DNA of 64,000 bases from Variovorax paradoxus (lineage in GTDB: Bacteria; Pseudomonadota; Gammaproteobacteria; Burkholderiales; Burkholderiaceae_C), in contig NZ_CP091716.1 in the NCBI RefSeq assembly GCF_022009635.1, positions 3,549,001 through 3,613,000 of the forward strand. Direction: 5' to 3'. Positions 48,307 through 60,000 of this stretch are shown here, in pieces. The notes beneath the pieces are model-generated. The model saw only the letters and a list, made by a program, of their open reading frames with translations, had not been told where the DNA came from and made no database searches. How positions within the stretch are numbered: the first letter of the stretch is position 1; the number at the start of each line of letters is the position of its first letter. The position numbers were made by a program, and so were the translations under genes.

Positions 48307-50207
48307 ATGATTTCCCACGCTTCCGTTTCCCGTGGCCGCGCTCCCGCGCGCCGTCTCCGTTTCGCCTGCCTGCCGCTGGCGCTGGCATCCGCCTTCGGCG
48401 GCCTGGCCCATGCGCAAGAAGCGCCCACCCTCGGCGAAACGGTGGTCACGGCCAACCGCACGCCGCAGGCGCTGTCCGACCTGGTGGGCGACGTGTCCAT
48501 CATCGATCGCCAGACCATCGAGCGCAGCGGCGCCACGGGCGTGGCCGATGTGCTGGCGCGCCTGCCGGGCATCGAGATTTCGCGCTCCGGCGGCGTGGGC
48601 AATACCACCAGCCTGTACATCCGCGGCGCGGAAACGCGCTTCACCGCCGTCTACCTGGACGGCGTGCGCATCGACTCGCAATCGACCGGCGGCGCCGGCT
48701 GGGAAGGCATTCCGCTGTCGCAGATCGACCGCATCGAAGTGCTGCGCGGGCCGGCCGCCGCGGTGTACGGCTCGGACGCCATCGGCGGCGTGATCCAGCT
48801 CTTCACCAGGCGCGGCGAAGAGGGCGTCTCGCCTTACGCGGGCATCGGTTTCGGCAGCTACGGCCTGCGCAAGATCGAAGGCGGCGTGAGCGGCAAGTCG
48901 GGCCTGCTGGACTACTCCTTCGGCGTCGCGCATGAAGAGAGCAAGGGCTACAACATCCAGCCGGTCGACAAGCGCAACGTGGTCAAGGACGGCTTCACCA
49001 GCCCCGACCGCGACGGCTACAACAGCACCTCGGGCAACCTGAAGCTGGGCTTCCAGATCACGCCCGATCAGCGCATCGACGCCACGCTGCTGGCCAGCGA
49101 CATCCAGGCCGGCTACGACGCCACCGTGTCCTACAAGACCAAGCTGCCGTTCCTGTTCGCCAACGACATCTCGAGCAATACGCTGCGCACCGCCGGCCTC
49201 ACCTGGTCGGCCAAGTGGAACGACGTCTACAGCACCCGCGTGCAGATCACCGATTCGCAGTCGGTCTACAAGACGCAGCCGAGCTTCTACCGCACCGAAA
49301 CCCACCTGCGCGGCTACCTGTTCCAGAACGAATTCCGCTTCGGCCCGCACCTGGTGACGGCGGCCCTTGAGCGCCGCGAAGACGCGCTCGACAACGCGCC
49401 CACCACCAGCTCGAAGCTGCTCTCGCGCGACCGCGCGCAGGACGCGGTGTCGCTGGGCTACGGCTTCGTGCAGGGCCCGCACTCGCTGCAGCTGCACCTG
49501 CGCCACGACCGCGACAGCGAGTTCGGCGGCAAGACCACCGGCAGCGCCGCCTACGGCTATGCCATCACACCGTCGCTGCGCTTCACGGCCTCGGCCGGCA
49601 CCGCCTTCCGCGTGCCCACGCTGTACCAGCGCTTCAGCGAATACGGCCTGGCATCGCTGCAGCCCGAATCCAGCCGCAACGTCGAACTGGGCCTGCAGTA
49701 CACCGAAGGCGCCTCGCATGCCGGCATCGTGGTCTACAAGAACCAGGTGCGCAACCTGATCACCTTCGACGGCACGGCCAAGGGCTGCGCCTCGTCCTTT
49801 GGTTGCTACGGCAACACCGCGCGCGCCCGCTACCAGGGCGTCACGCTGTCGGGCGGCCATCGCATCGGCGACGTCACGCTGCGCACCTCGCTCGACTTCC
49901 AGGACCCGCGCGACCTCGGCACGCACAACCTGCTGGCACGCCGCGCGCAGCGCCACGCCACCTTCGGCGCCGACTGGCGCGTCGCGGGCTGGACGCTGGG
50001 CGCCGAGGTGCAGACCTCGAGCCGGCGCTACGACGACGCCGCCAACAGCGTCAAGCTGGGCGGCTACACGGTGCTGAACCTGTCGGCCAGCACGCAGATC
50101 ACGCGCGACCTGAACCTGATCGCGCGGGTCGACAATGTGGGCAACAAGGACTACCAGTACGCGCGCCTGTACGCCACCGCCGGCCGCACCGCGTACGTCG
50201 GTCTCAA

Positions 50208-50223
<16 letters not shown>
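48307..50223 (+). CDS. btuB: TonB-dependent outer-membrane cobalamin receptor
   Basis: The 638-residue receptor imports corrinoids with TonB energy. The start at 48307 gives a signal peptide ending LAHAQ, although no Shine-Dalgarno is evident. The TonB box is ETVVTANR, followed by the plug domain (GVADVLARLPGIEISRSGG; SQIDRIEVLRGPAAAVYGSDAIGGVI) and a 22-strand barrel ending in the family pattern YVGLKWTPQ. Control by the B12 riboswitch supports cobalamin as ligand. The next gene starts within its 3' end. Confidence 0.95.
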
Positions 50224-51621
<1,398 letters not shown>

Positions 51622-51629
<8 letters not shown>

Positions 51630-52218
51630 GCCGGCGACAGTCGAGCACGAGTTCATCCTCGGCGGCCAGAAGAGCGGCAAGTCGCGCCGCGCCGAGCAAA
51701 GGGCAGCCGACTGGCTCCTTGCCGGCCCGCGCACGCATCGCGCCGTGATGATCGCCACCGCCCAGGCCTATGACGACGAGATGCTCGAGCGCATCGTGCG
51801 CCACCAGGCCGACCGCGCCGAGCGCGTGCCCGGCATGCGCACCATCGAAGAGCCCATCGAACTCGCGCGCGCCATCGTCACGCAGAGCACGCCCGAGACG
51901 CTGGTGGTGGTCGACTGCCTCACGCTCTGGCTCACCAACCTGATGATGCCGATGCCCTGCGAAGACGCCCGTCCCGCCACGCGCACGCCGGCCACGCACG
52001 CCGCCATGCTGCTGGTCGCGCTGCGCGAAGCGCGCGGGCCCGTGGTGCTGGTGGGCAACGAGATCGGCCTGGGCGTGATCCCGCTGGGCCGCGAGACCCG
52101 CGCCTTCGTCGATGCGCTGGGCCGCTTGAACCAGGACGTGGCCGCCGCCTGCCATCGCGTGACGCTCATGGCCGCCGGCCTGCCGCTGAGCCTGAAAGCA
52201 CCCGCCGCATGCGCATGA
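51622..52218 (+). CDS. cobU: Adenosylcobinamide kinase/guanylyltransferase
   Basis: The 198-residue bifunctional enzyme phosphorylates adenosylcobinamide and adds GMP. The P-loop is GGQKSGKS (14-21); VVVDCLTLWLTN and VVLVGNEIGLGVIP match the CobU/CobP family. An ATG three codons upstream (51613) is an alternative; either start overlaps cobB. The 3' end overlaps btuF. Confidence 0.92.
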
Positions 52219-53087
52219 AGAACAAGATCCGCATTCCCTTGGCCGCGCTCGGCCTGGCCATTTTTGCGCTGGCGGCGCATGCGCTGGACGTGGTCGACGA
52301 GCGCGGCGTCACCGTGAGCCTGCGCGAGCCGCCGCGCCGCATCGTCACGCTGCTGCCTTCGCTCACCGAATCGGTCTGCGCGCTCGGCGCCTGCGACCGG
52401 CTGGTGGGCGTCGACCGCTATTCGAATTCGCCCGAGCAGGTCAAGGCGCTGCCGCAGGTCGGCGGCGGGCTCGATCCGAACGTCGAAGCCATCGTCGCGC
52501 TCAAGCCCGACGCGGTGCTGCTCGCCAAGTCGTCGCGCGTGACGCAGCGGCTGGAGGCGCTGGGCATCAAGGTGCTGGTGCTCGAGCCCAAGAGCCATGC
52601 CGACGTGCGGCGCGTGCTCGACAAGCTCGACCAGGTGCTCGGCACGCACGAGGCACCCAAGGTCTGGCGCGTGATCGACGCCAGCGTGTCGGCCGCCGCG
52701 CAGTCGCTGCCCGCGAGCGCCAAAGGCCTGCGCGTGTACTTCGAGGTGAACAGCGCGCCGTACGCGGCGGGCGAGTCGTCGTTCATCGGCGAGACGCTCA
52801 CCCGGCTCGGCGTGAAGAACATCGTGCCGGCATCGCTCGGGCCCTTTCCCAAGCTCAACCCCGAGTACGTGGTGCGCGCCAATCCCGACCTCATCATGGT
52901 CAGCGTGCGCAGCGCGCAAGGGCTGGAGCAGCGGCCCGGCTGGGCCGGCATCCGCGCGGTGCGCGAAGGGCGCATCTGCCGCTTCAGCGCCGAGCAGTCC
53001 GACGTGCTGGTGCGCCCCGGCCCGCGCATGGACGAGGCCGCGCGCCTGATGGCGCAGTGCCTGAGCGACAAGGGCGGCAAGCGGTGA
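52209..53087 (+). CDS. btuF: Periplasmic vitamin B12-binding protein
   Basis: The 292-residue protein delivers cobalamin to BtuCD. The signal peptide is RIPLAALGLAIFALAAHA. The family motifs are RIVTLLPSLTESVCALGA, VGVDRYSNSPEQV and ALKPDAVLLAKSS. The start may be the ATG at 52215, which would overlap the cobU stop as ATGA. The stop overlaps the btuC GTG. Confidence 0.93.
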   Translation: MRMKNKIRIPLAALGLAIFALAAHALDVVDERGVTVSLREPPRRIVTLLPSLTESVCALGACDRLVGVDRYSNSPEQVKALPQVGGGLDPNVEAIVALKPDAVLLAKSSRVTQRLEALGIKVLVLEPKSHADVRRVLDKLDQVLGTHEAPKVWRVIDASVSAAAQSLPASAKGLRVYFEVNSAPYAAGESSFIGETLTRLGVKNIVPASLGPFPKLNPEYVVRANPDLIMVSVRSAQGLEQRPGWAGIRAVREGRICRFSAEQSDVLVRPGPRMDEAARLMAQCLSDKGGKR

Positions 53088-54109
53088 GCGCGGCCCACAG
53101 GCACACGGCGCACCTGCGGCGGGTGCTGCTGCTCGGCCTGGGCCTGCTGGTGCTGGGCGCCGGGGCGATGCTGCTGGGCCTGGGCATCGGCAGCACCGGC
53201 TTCGAGAGCCTGCTGTTGGCCCGGCACGACCCGGTGGCGCTGCAGATCGTGTGGGACATCCGGCTGCCGCGCACGCTCGGCGCCTGGCTGGCCGGCGCCT
53301 TGCTCGGGCTGGCGGGCTCGGTGGCGCAGGGGCTGTTTCGCAATCCGCTGGCCGACCCGTACCTGCTGGGCAGCGCCTCGGGTGCCTCGCTCGGCGTGGC
53401 GCTGGCGCTGCTGATGTTCGGCGGCTCGGCCGCCAGCACGCAATGGGTGATGCGGCTCGGGCTCACCGGCGCGGCCTTCGTCGGCGCGGTGGTCGCGGTG
53501 ATGCTCACGCTGCTGCTCGCGCGCGGCGTGCAGCAGACGCTGCGGCTGCTGCTCGCGGGCGTGATCGTCGGCGTGGTGCTGGGCGCCGCCAAAGACCTCA
53601 TCACCATCGCCTCGGCCGACATTCTTCAGGCCATACAGGGCTTCATCCTCGGCAGCACCGGGCTGGTCGGCTGGAGCGCCTGCGCCGTGATGGCGATGGT
53701 CGGCGCGGTGTGCCTGCTGCTGGGCTGGGCGCTGGCGCCGGTGCTCGACGGGCTGGCGCTCGGCGAGGCCACGGCGCGCAGCCTGGGCCTGCCGCTGGGC
53801 GCGATGCGCGCGGCGCTAGTGGTGGTGCTCGCGCTGGCCACCGGCGCGGCGGTGGCGCAGACCGGGCTGATCGCCTTCGTCGGTCTGGCTGCGCCGCATC
53901 TGGTGCGCTCGGCGGTCAAGACCACGCATGCGCGGCTGATCGTGCTGTCGGCGCTGATGGGCGGGCTGCTCCTGATGTCGGCCGACCTGCTGGCGCGCTG
54001 GCTGATTGCGCCGCAGGAGCTGCCGGTGGGCGTGCTCACGGCGGTGCTGGGCGGCAGCTACCTGCTGTGGCTGATGCACCGGCGCGGCGCGCGCGGGGGC
54101 GTGGCATGA
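53084..54109 (+). CDS. btuC: Vitamin B12 ABC transporter permease
   Basis: The 341-residue FecCD/BtuC-type permease has about ten helices. The GTG at 53084 overlaps the btuF stop (GTGA). Motifs include RLPRTLGAWLAGALLGLAGSVAQGLFRNPLADPYLLG and the cytoplasmic loop LGEATARSLGLPL. The stop overlaps btuD (ATGA). Confidence 0.94.
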   Translation: MSAAHRHTAHLRRVLLLGLGLLVLGAGAMLLGLGIGSTGFESLLLARHDPVALQIVWDIRLPRTLGAWLAGALLGLAGSVAQGLFRNPLADPYLLGSASGASLGVALALLMFGGSAASTQWVMRLGLTGAAFVGAVVAVMLTLLLARGVQQTLRLLLAGVIVGVVLGAAKDLITIASADILQAIQGFILGSTGLVGWSACAVMAMVGAVCLLLGWALAPVLDGLALGEATARSLGLPLGAMRAALVVVLALATGAAVAQTGLIAFVGLAAPHLVRSAVKTTHARLIVLSALMGGLLLMSADLLARWLIAPQELPVGVLTAVLGGSYLLWLMHRRGARGGVA

Positions 54110-54882
54110 GCAACGCTCCCGCGCTCGAAGCACGCCGCCTGAGCGCCACGCTCGGCGCCACCGAGGTGCTGCATGGCATCGACCTGGCGCTCGCCTCCGG
54201 GCGCTGGACCAGCATCGTCGGGCCGAACGGCGCGGGCAAGTCGACCTTGCTCAAGGCGCTGGCGGGGCTGCTCGCGCACCGGGGCGAGGTGCGGCTGTTC
54301 GGCCAGGCGCAGGCGAAGATTCCGGCGCGCGCGCGAGCGCAGCGCTTGTCTTGGCTCGGCCAGAGCGGCACGGGCGAGGGCAGTGCCGACGACCTGATGG
54401 TGTACGACGTCGCCATGCTCGGCCGCCTGCCGCACCAGCGCTGGCTGGCCGCGCCCAGCGATGCCGACCGTGACGCCGTCGAACGTGCGCTGCGCACCAC
54501 CCAGGCCTGGGACTGGCGCGACCGGCCGCTGGGCCAGCTTTCCGGCGGCGAGCGCCAGCGCGTGCTGCTGGCGCGCGCGCTGGCGGTCGAGGCTGAGCTG
54601 CTGCTGATGGACGAGCCGCTCGCCAATCTCGACCCGCCGCACCAGGCCGACTGGATGCAGACGGCGCGCGCCCTGGTCGCCGAAGGCCGCACGGTGGTCA
54701 GCGTGCTGCACGAGCTGCCGATGGCGCTGGCCGCCGACGAACTGGTGGTGATGAACCACGGCCGCGTGACGCATCACGGCGCCTGCGGCAACCCGGCCAC
54801 GCATGCCGCGCTGGAGCAGGTGTTCGACCACCGCATCCGCGTGCACCGCGTTGCCGACCAATGGATCGCGCTGCCGCAGTAA
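54106..54882 (+). CDS. btuD: Vitamin B12 ABC transporter ATP-binding protein
   Basis: The 258-residue ATPase has Walker [10 protein letters not shown] (39-47), signature LSGGERQR, Walker B LLLMDEP and the switch His in SVLHELPMA. It is coupled to btuC through ATGA. Confidence 0.94.
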   Translation: MSNAPALEARRLSATLGATEVLHGIDLALASGRWTSIVGPNGAGKSTLLKALAGLLAHRGEVRLFGQAQAKIPARARAQRLSWLGQSGTGEGSADDLMVYDVAMLGRLPHQRWLAAPSDADRDAVERALRTTQAWDWRDRPLGQLSGGERQRVLLARALAVEAELLLMDEPLANLDPPHQADWMQTARALVAEGRTVVSVLHELPMALAADELVVMNHGRVTHHGACGNPATHAALEQVFDHRIRVHRVADQWIALPQ

Positions 54883-54904
54883 CCCACATACGAACCGAAG
54901 AATC

Positions 54905-55474
54905 ATGCAGATCGAAACACCACCCAGCGAGAAGCCTTACGAGAAGCCCGAGGGCGAGCGCCGCGGCATCGTCATCGTCAACACCGGCGACGGCAAGGGC
55001 AAGAGCACGGCCGCCTTCGGCCTCGCGCTGCGCGCCCATGGCCGCGGCAAGGCCGTGAAGATCTACCAGTTCATGAAAGTGCCGACGGCGCGTTTCGGCG
55101 AGCACCGCATGTTCGAGCAGATCGGCATTCCGATCGAGGGGCTGGGCGACGGCTTCAGCTGGAAGAGCCAGGACCTGGAGCGCTCGGGCCAGCTCGCGCG
55201 CGACGGCTGGGAGAAGGCGAAGGCGGCGATCATGTCGGGCGAGTTCTTTCTCGTGGTGCTCGACGAGATCACTTACCCGCTGATCTACGGATGGCTGCCG
55301 CTCGACGGCGTGCTCGAAACCTTGCGCGCACGGCCCAGGCATGTGCACGTGGTGCTGACGGGGCGCCGCTGCCCACCGGAGATCATCGAGTTGGCCGATA
55401 CGGTGACCGAGATGACTTTGGTGAAGCACGCGTTCAAGGCTGGTATTCCTGCGCAGCGCGGGATCGAGGATTGA
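54905..55474 (+). CDS. cobO: Cob(I)yrinic acid a,c-diamide adenosyltransferase (CobO/BtuR)
   Basis: The 189-residue enzyme transfers the adenosyl group of ATP to Co(I). The P-loop TGDGKGKST (27-35) is of the CobO type. [15 protein letters not shown] and [14 protein letters not shown] match the family. Its product is the form bound by the riboswitch upstream. Confidence 0.95.
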   Translation: MQIETPPSEKPYEKPEGERRGIVIVNTGDGKGKSTAAFGLALRAHGRGKAVKIYQFMKVPTARFGEHRMFEQIGIPIEGLGDGFSWKSQDLERSGQLARDGWEKAKAAIMSGEFFLVVLDEITYPLIYGWLPLDGVLETLRARPRHVHVVLTGRRCPPEIIELADTVTEMTLVKHAFKAGIPAQRGIED

Positions 55475-55528
55475 CGTGGGGCTGTTTTTTCGCCGTCGCT
55501 CAGGGCGCGCTCACCCCGAAAGAGCAGC

Positions 55529-56218
55529 GTGACCAGCCCGACTTTCACTGAAGAAGAAGCGCAGGCGGTCTATCGCGCCATCCACGAGCGCCGCGACATG
55601 CGCCACTTCGCAGGCGGCCAGGTGGAGCCCGATGTGCTGCGACGGCTGCTCGACGCGGCACACCACGCGCCCAGCGTCGGCTTCATGCAGCCGTGGCGCT
55701 TCATCAGGGTTCGCGGCGAAGCCTTGCGGCAGCGGTTGCACCACGTCGTCGAACAGGAACGCGTGCTCACGGCCCGCGCGCTCGGCGAGCGTGAAGACGA
55801 GTTCATGCGGCTCAAGGTGCAGGGCCTGCTCGACGCCGCCGAACTGCTCGTGGTGACGCTGGCGGACGGACGCGAGAAGCACGTGTTCGGCCGCCGCACG
55901 CTGCCTCGAATGGACCTGGCCTCGGCCTCCTGCGCCATCCAGAACCTCTGGCTTGCGGCGCGCGCCGAAGGGCTGGGCATGGGCTGGGTGTCGCTGTTCG
56001 ATCCGGCCGAGGTGTCGGTGCTGCTCGGGCTGCCCGAAGGCGCCGAGCCCATCGCCTTGCTGTGCCTGGGGCCCGTGCACCAGTTCTACGAAGAGCCGAT
56101 GCTGCAGCGCGAACGCTGGGCGAAGCGCGAGCCGCTCGCGTCGCTGGTGTTCGACGAAAGCTGGGGCCGTCCTTCGGACCTGTTCGACCCCACTTCTTCT
56201 CCCACGGAGCCGACCTGA
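55529..56218 (+). CDS. bluB: 5,6-dimethylbenzimidazole synthase
   Basis: The 229-residue flavin-destroying enzyme of the nitroreductase fold makes the lower ligand of B12 from reduced FMN and oxygen. The motif RRDMRHFAGGQVEPDVLRRLLDAAHHAPSVGFMQPWRF is partly quoted here: RRDMRHF and HHAPSVGFMQPWRF. GLGMGWVSLFDP is the second signature. The start is GTG at 55529. The stop overlaps the next start (TGATG). Its presence predicts aerobic B12 completion. Confidence 0.93.
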   Translation: MTSPTFTEEEAQAVYRAIHERRDMRHFAGGQVEPDVLRRLLDAAHHAPSVGFMQPWRFIRVRGEALRQRLHHVVEQERVLTARALGEREDEFMRLKVQGLLDAAELLVVTLADGREKHVFGRRTLPRMDLASASCAIQNLWLAARAEGLGMGWVSLFDPAEVSVLLGLPEGAEPIALLCLGPVHQFYEEPMLQRERWAKREPLASLVFDESWGRPSDLFDPTSSPTEPT

Positions 56219-56691
56219 TGCTGGCCTTCGACACCGTTCTCTTCGAGCTTGCGCGCCTGTTCCTCTGGCCGGTGACGCTGGGCGTGCTGCTGTCCTTCGT
56301 TTATGCGGTCTATTGCCTCGGCGCCTTCGGCATCGAGTATGTGCAGCGCCGCCGCGATCCGTTGCGCGCGCTGGTGCTGCAACGCCACGCCACCGCGAGC
56401 CAGGAGCAGATGGAGCTGGTGGTGCTCAAGCAGCTCGAAGGCGTGCGGCTGTGCAGCCGGGTGGCGCCGATGCTGGGGCTGATCGCCACGATGATCCCGA
56501 TGGGCCCGGCGCTGGTGGCCGTGGCCTCGGGCGAATCGCAGGGCGTGGCGCAGAGCCTGGCGCCCGCGTTCGCCAGCGTGATCGTGGCGCTGGCTTCGGC
56601 TTCCATCACCTTCGTGGTGTACACCGTGCGCCGCCGATGGCTCATGCGCGAACTGGTGACGGTGCTGGACGCGCGGGATCGGCTCTCATGA
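56218..56691 (+). CDS. ExbB/TolQ/MotA-like proton channel protein linked to CobN
   Basis: The 157-residue protein has three predicted helices (about 14-38, 83-103, 114-137), the minimal ExbB/TolQ core. VAPMLGLIATMIPMGPAL corresponds to the TM2 region of ExbB, with Thr91 where ExbB has its channel Thr. The cytoplasmic domain between TM1 and TM2 is short. It overlaps bluB (TGATG) and the DUF2149 gene (ATGA). No TonB homologue is nearby. I infer a proton-conducting partner of the adjacent DUF2149 and CobN proteins. Confidence 0.85.
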   Translation: MLAFDTVLFELARLFLWPVTLGVLLSFVYAVYCLGAFGIEYVQRRRDPLRALVLQRHATASQEQMELVVLKQLEGVRLCSRVAPMLGLIATMIPMGPALVAVASGESQGVAQSLAPAFASVIVALASASITFVVYTVRRRWLMRELVTVLDARDRLS

Positions 56692-57041
56692 GCCGGCGGC
56701 AGTTTTCCATCCTGAGCAGCCTGGACAGCGACGACGACGATCCGGTGCTCTCGACCATCAACCTGATCGACGTGTTCATGGTGGTGATCGGCATGCTGAT
56801 GATCGCGGTCATCAACAACCCGATGAACCCGTTCGCGCAGGACAAGGTGACGATCATCCGCAACGAGGGCAAGCCCGACATGGAGATCATCACGCGCGAA
56901 GGCCAGAAGCTCACACGCTTCAAGGCCAGCGGCGCGACGGGGCAGGGCGACGGCGAAAAGGCCGGCACCGCCTGGCGGCTGAAGGACGGCACGATGGTCT
57001 ACGTGCCGGCGGACGCGGTGCCGGCGCAGGGCGGGAAGTGA
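56688..57041 (+). CDS. DUF2149 protein, ExbD/TolR-like
   Basis: The 117-residue protein has a short acidic cytoplasmic N-terminus (SLDSDDDD), one membrane helix (about 25-44) and a periplasmic domain. The helix starts NLIDVFMVVIG, with Asp28 in the place of the essential ExbD/TolR helix aspartate (LIDVMLVL type). The domain is named for its unknown function and is known to occur next to CobN genes. Its start overlaps the ExbB-like stop and its stop overlaps the CobN GTG (GTGA), so all three are coupled. Confidence 0.85.
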   Translation: MSRRQFSILSSLDSDDDDPVLSTINLIDVFMVVIGMLMIAVINNPMNPFAQDKVTIIRNEGKPDMEIITREGQKLTRFKASGATGQGDGEKAGTAWRLKDGTMVYVPADAVPAQGGK

Positions 57042-60000
57042 CGCGGGTCTTCTTGCGCTGGCTGCTCGGGCTGCTGGCGGCGCTGGGGTTGCTGGCGTCG
57101 GTTCATGCGCAGCCGGCTGGCGGGCGTGTCGTGGTGTTGAGCACGCCGTTGGTGTCGCCGGCGCGGGTGGTTCGGCTGGAGGCCGCGGCGCGCGAGGCGG
57201 GGTTGCCGCTGCAGGTGGTGTCGGCTTCGAAGGATTCGCCCGAGACGCTGGCAGCCGCGCTGGAAGACGCACGGCTGCTGGTCATCGACGCGCCGCACAT
57301 CAGCGTGGCACAGGCTGCCGCCGCCCGCTTCGGCGACGTGATTTCGCGTGGCGCCGTGCCCTATGTGCTGGTCGGCGAGTTCGCGCTGGTTGCCAAGGGG
57401 CAGGCCTCCGCCGCCGCGCCGCTCGCGGCCGAGCGCGGCGTCGATGCCGCGTGGGCGCAGCGGCTGCGCGAGTACTGGCGCTTCGCCGGCACGGCCAACC
57501 TTGCCGCCTCGATGCAGGCGATGGCCAAGCCCGGCGAGTTGGCGGGGCTTCCGGCGCCCGTGCCGCTTCCGCTGGCCGGCTTCTATCACCCAGGCTGGCC
57601 GCGCATCGAAACCGACATCGCCGCGCTCGACCGGTTGCCCGGCAACCCCGCAAGCGGCACTGTCGCCATCGCGATCAACAGCGCCACCGTCACCGGCGAC
57701 GACACCGGCTGGCTCGATGCGCTCATCGCCTCGCTCGAACAGCGCAGCCTGCGCGCCTACGCCTTCTACGGCCCGCGCCAGCAGAAAGACCTGTTCTTCG
57801 GCATGACGCACGCCGGCGAGCGGCGCGTGGCCGACCTGATCGTCAACGCCTCGCTGGTCTTCAGCCCCAACGAGCGCAAGGCCGAGCTCGAGCGCATCGG
57901 CGTGCCCGTGCTGCAGACGCTGCCCTCGCTGGCGATGGACGCAACGCAGTGGGCGCAGAGCAAGGACGGCCTTTCGCAAACCGACATCGCCTCGTACTAC
58001 AGCCCGAGCGAACTGGCCGGCATGACCGACCCGATGCTTGTGAGCGCGCGCGACGCGGCCTCCGGCACGCTGCAGCCGCTGCCTGCGCAGATCGACGCCG
58101 TGGCCGCCAAGGCCGCCGCGCTGCTGCGGCTGCAGCGCACGCCCGCCTCGCAGCGGCGCGTGGCGATGCTGGTCTACAACTATCCGCCGGGCGAGGCCAA
58201 CTTCGGCGCGTCCTTCCTCAACGTGCCGCGCAGCGTGAACAACATGCTCGCCGCGATGAAGTCCGCCGGCTACGACACCGATCTGCCGGGCACCGACGCG
58301 CTGATCGCGCAGGTGCAGGCGACGATGAAGGCCTACTACCCGACAGGGCAGGACGACGCCCTGCAGCCGCTGCTCGACCGGGGCCTGGCCGAAGCGATGC
58401 CGCTGCCTCGCTACCTCACATGGTTTCGCACGCTGCCCGAGGCGACGCAACGGCGCATCGAGGCCTACTGGGGGCCGCCTGAAAAGTCGGCCATGCTGCG
58501 CCCGGTCGCGGGCGAGCCGGTCTTCGTGATTCCGCGCGTGCGCTTCGGCAATGTCGTGGTGTTGCGCCAGCCGCCGCGCTTCGAGCCCGGCACGCAGGTC
58601 GTGGACAAGGCCGGGCAGGTCTATCACCGATCGGCCGTGCCGCTGAGCCACGGCTACCTGGCCACCTACCTGTGGCTGCGCACGCAGTTCGGCGCGAGCG
58701 CGGTGGTGCATGTGGGCACCCATGGCACGGTCGAATGGTCGGCGGGCAAGGAGCGCGGGCTGTCGGTGCAGGACGATCCGCTGCTCGCGCTGGCCGACCT
58801 GCCGAACGTGTACCCGTACATCATGGACAACCTCGGCGAGGCCACCACCGCCAAGCGGCGCGGCCGCGCGACGATGGTGAGCCATTCGACGCCGATGTTC
58901 GCGCCCGCGGGTTTCCGGCCCGGCGTGCAGGCGATGCACGAGCGCATGCACGACTGGGAAAACCTGTCGCCCGGGCCGGTGAAGACGGCCATGGAAAGGC
59001 AGCTGACGGCCGAGTTCGCCGAACAGCACTATGACCGCGACCTGCAATGGACACCGGCGCGTATCCGCGCCGACTTCGCGGGTTTCATCGCGGTGCTGCA
59101 TCCGTACCTCGACGAGCTCGCGCAGACAGCGCAGCCGCTGGGCCTGGCCACCTTCGGACAGGCGCCGGATGCCGAACGCCGGCGCATGACGATCCTTCAG
59201 ATTCTCGGCAAGCCGCTGGTGGAAGCGTTGGGCGAGGACATCGACGAGGCCTTCCTGATCGACGCGAAGAGCGTGGCCGCATCGAAGCCCGCGCGCTGGG
59301 TCGAACTCGCGTTGAGCGACGCCGCGGCCGCGAGCGCGATGGGCAAGACGCCTGCAGATGTGCAGAAGCTCGGCGAGCTGGCCGAGCGCGCCCGCAAGCT
59401 CGACGCCGTGCTCTCGCACAACGAGGAAATCGAAGGCCTGCTGACGGCGCTGGACGGCCGCTACCTCAAGGCCAGCTACGGCGGCGACCCGGTGCGCAAC
59501 CCCGACAGCCTGCCGACCGGGCGCAACCTCTACGGCTTCGACCCGAGCCGCGTGCCCACGCGCGCCGCCTGGGAAACGGGCGTCGCAGCAATGGACGCCT
59601 GGATCGCCGCGCATGCGAAGAGCCACGCCGGCAAGGCGCCCGAAAAGATCGCGTTCACGCTGTGGGCCGGCGAGGCTTCGCGCCACCAGGGCGTGCTCGA
59701 GAGCCAGGCTTTCCATGCGATGGGCGTGAAGCCGCGCTGGGACGACGCGGGCCGCATGAGCGGCATCGAAGTGATTCCGGCGAAGGCCTTGGGGCGTGCG
59801 CGCATGGACGTGCTCATCAGCGTCACCGGCTCCTACCGCGACCAGTTCCCGAACGTGATGCGCTGGCTCGACGAGGCGGTGCGGCAGGTGGCCGCCTTGC
59901 CCGAGCCCGGCAATGCGGTGGCGCAGCACAGCGAGGCGCTGGCCGGCAAGCTGCGCGCCCAGGGCGCCACGCCGGAGGAGGCAAGGCGATGGGCTACCGC

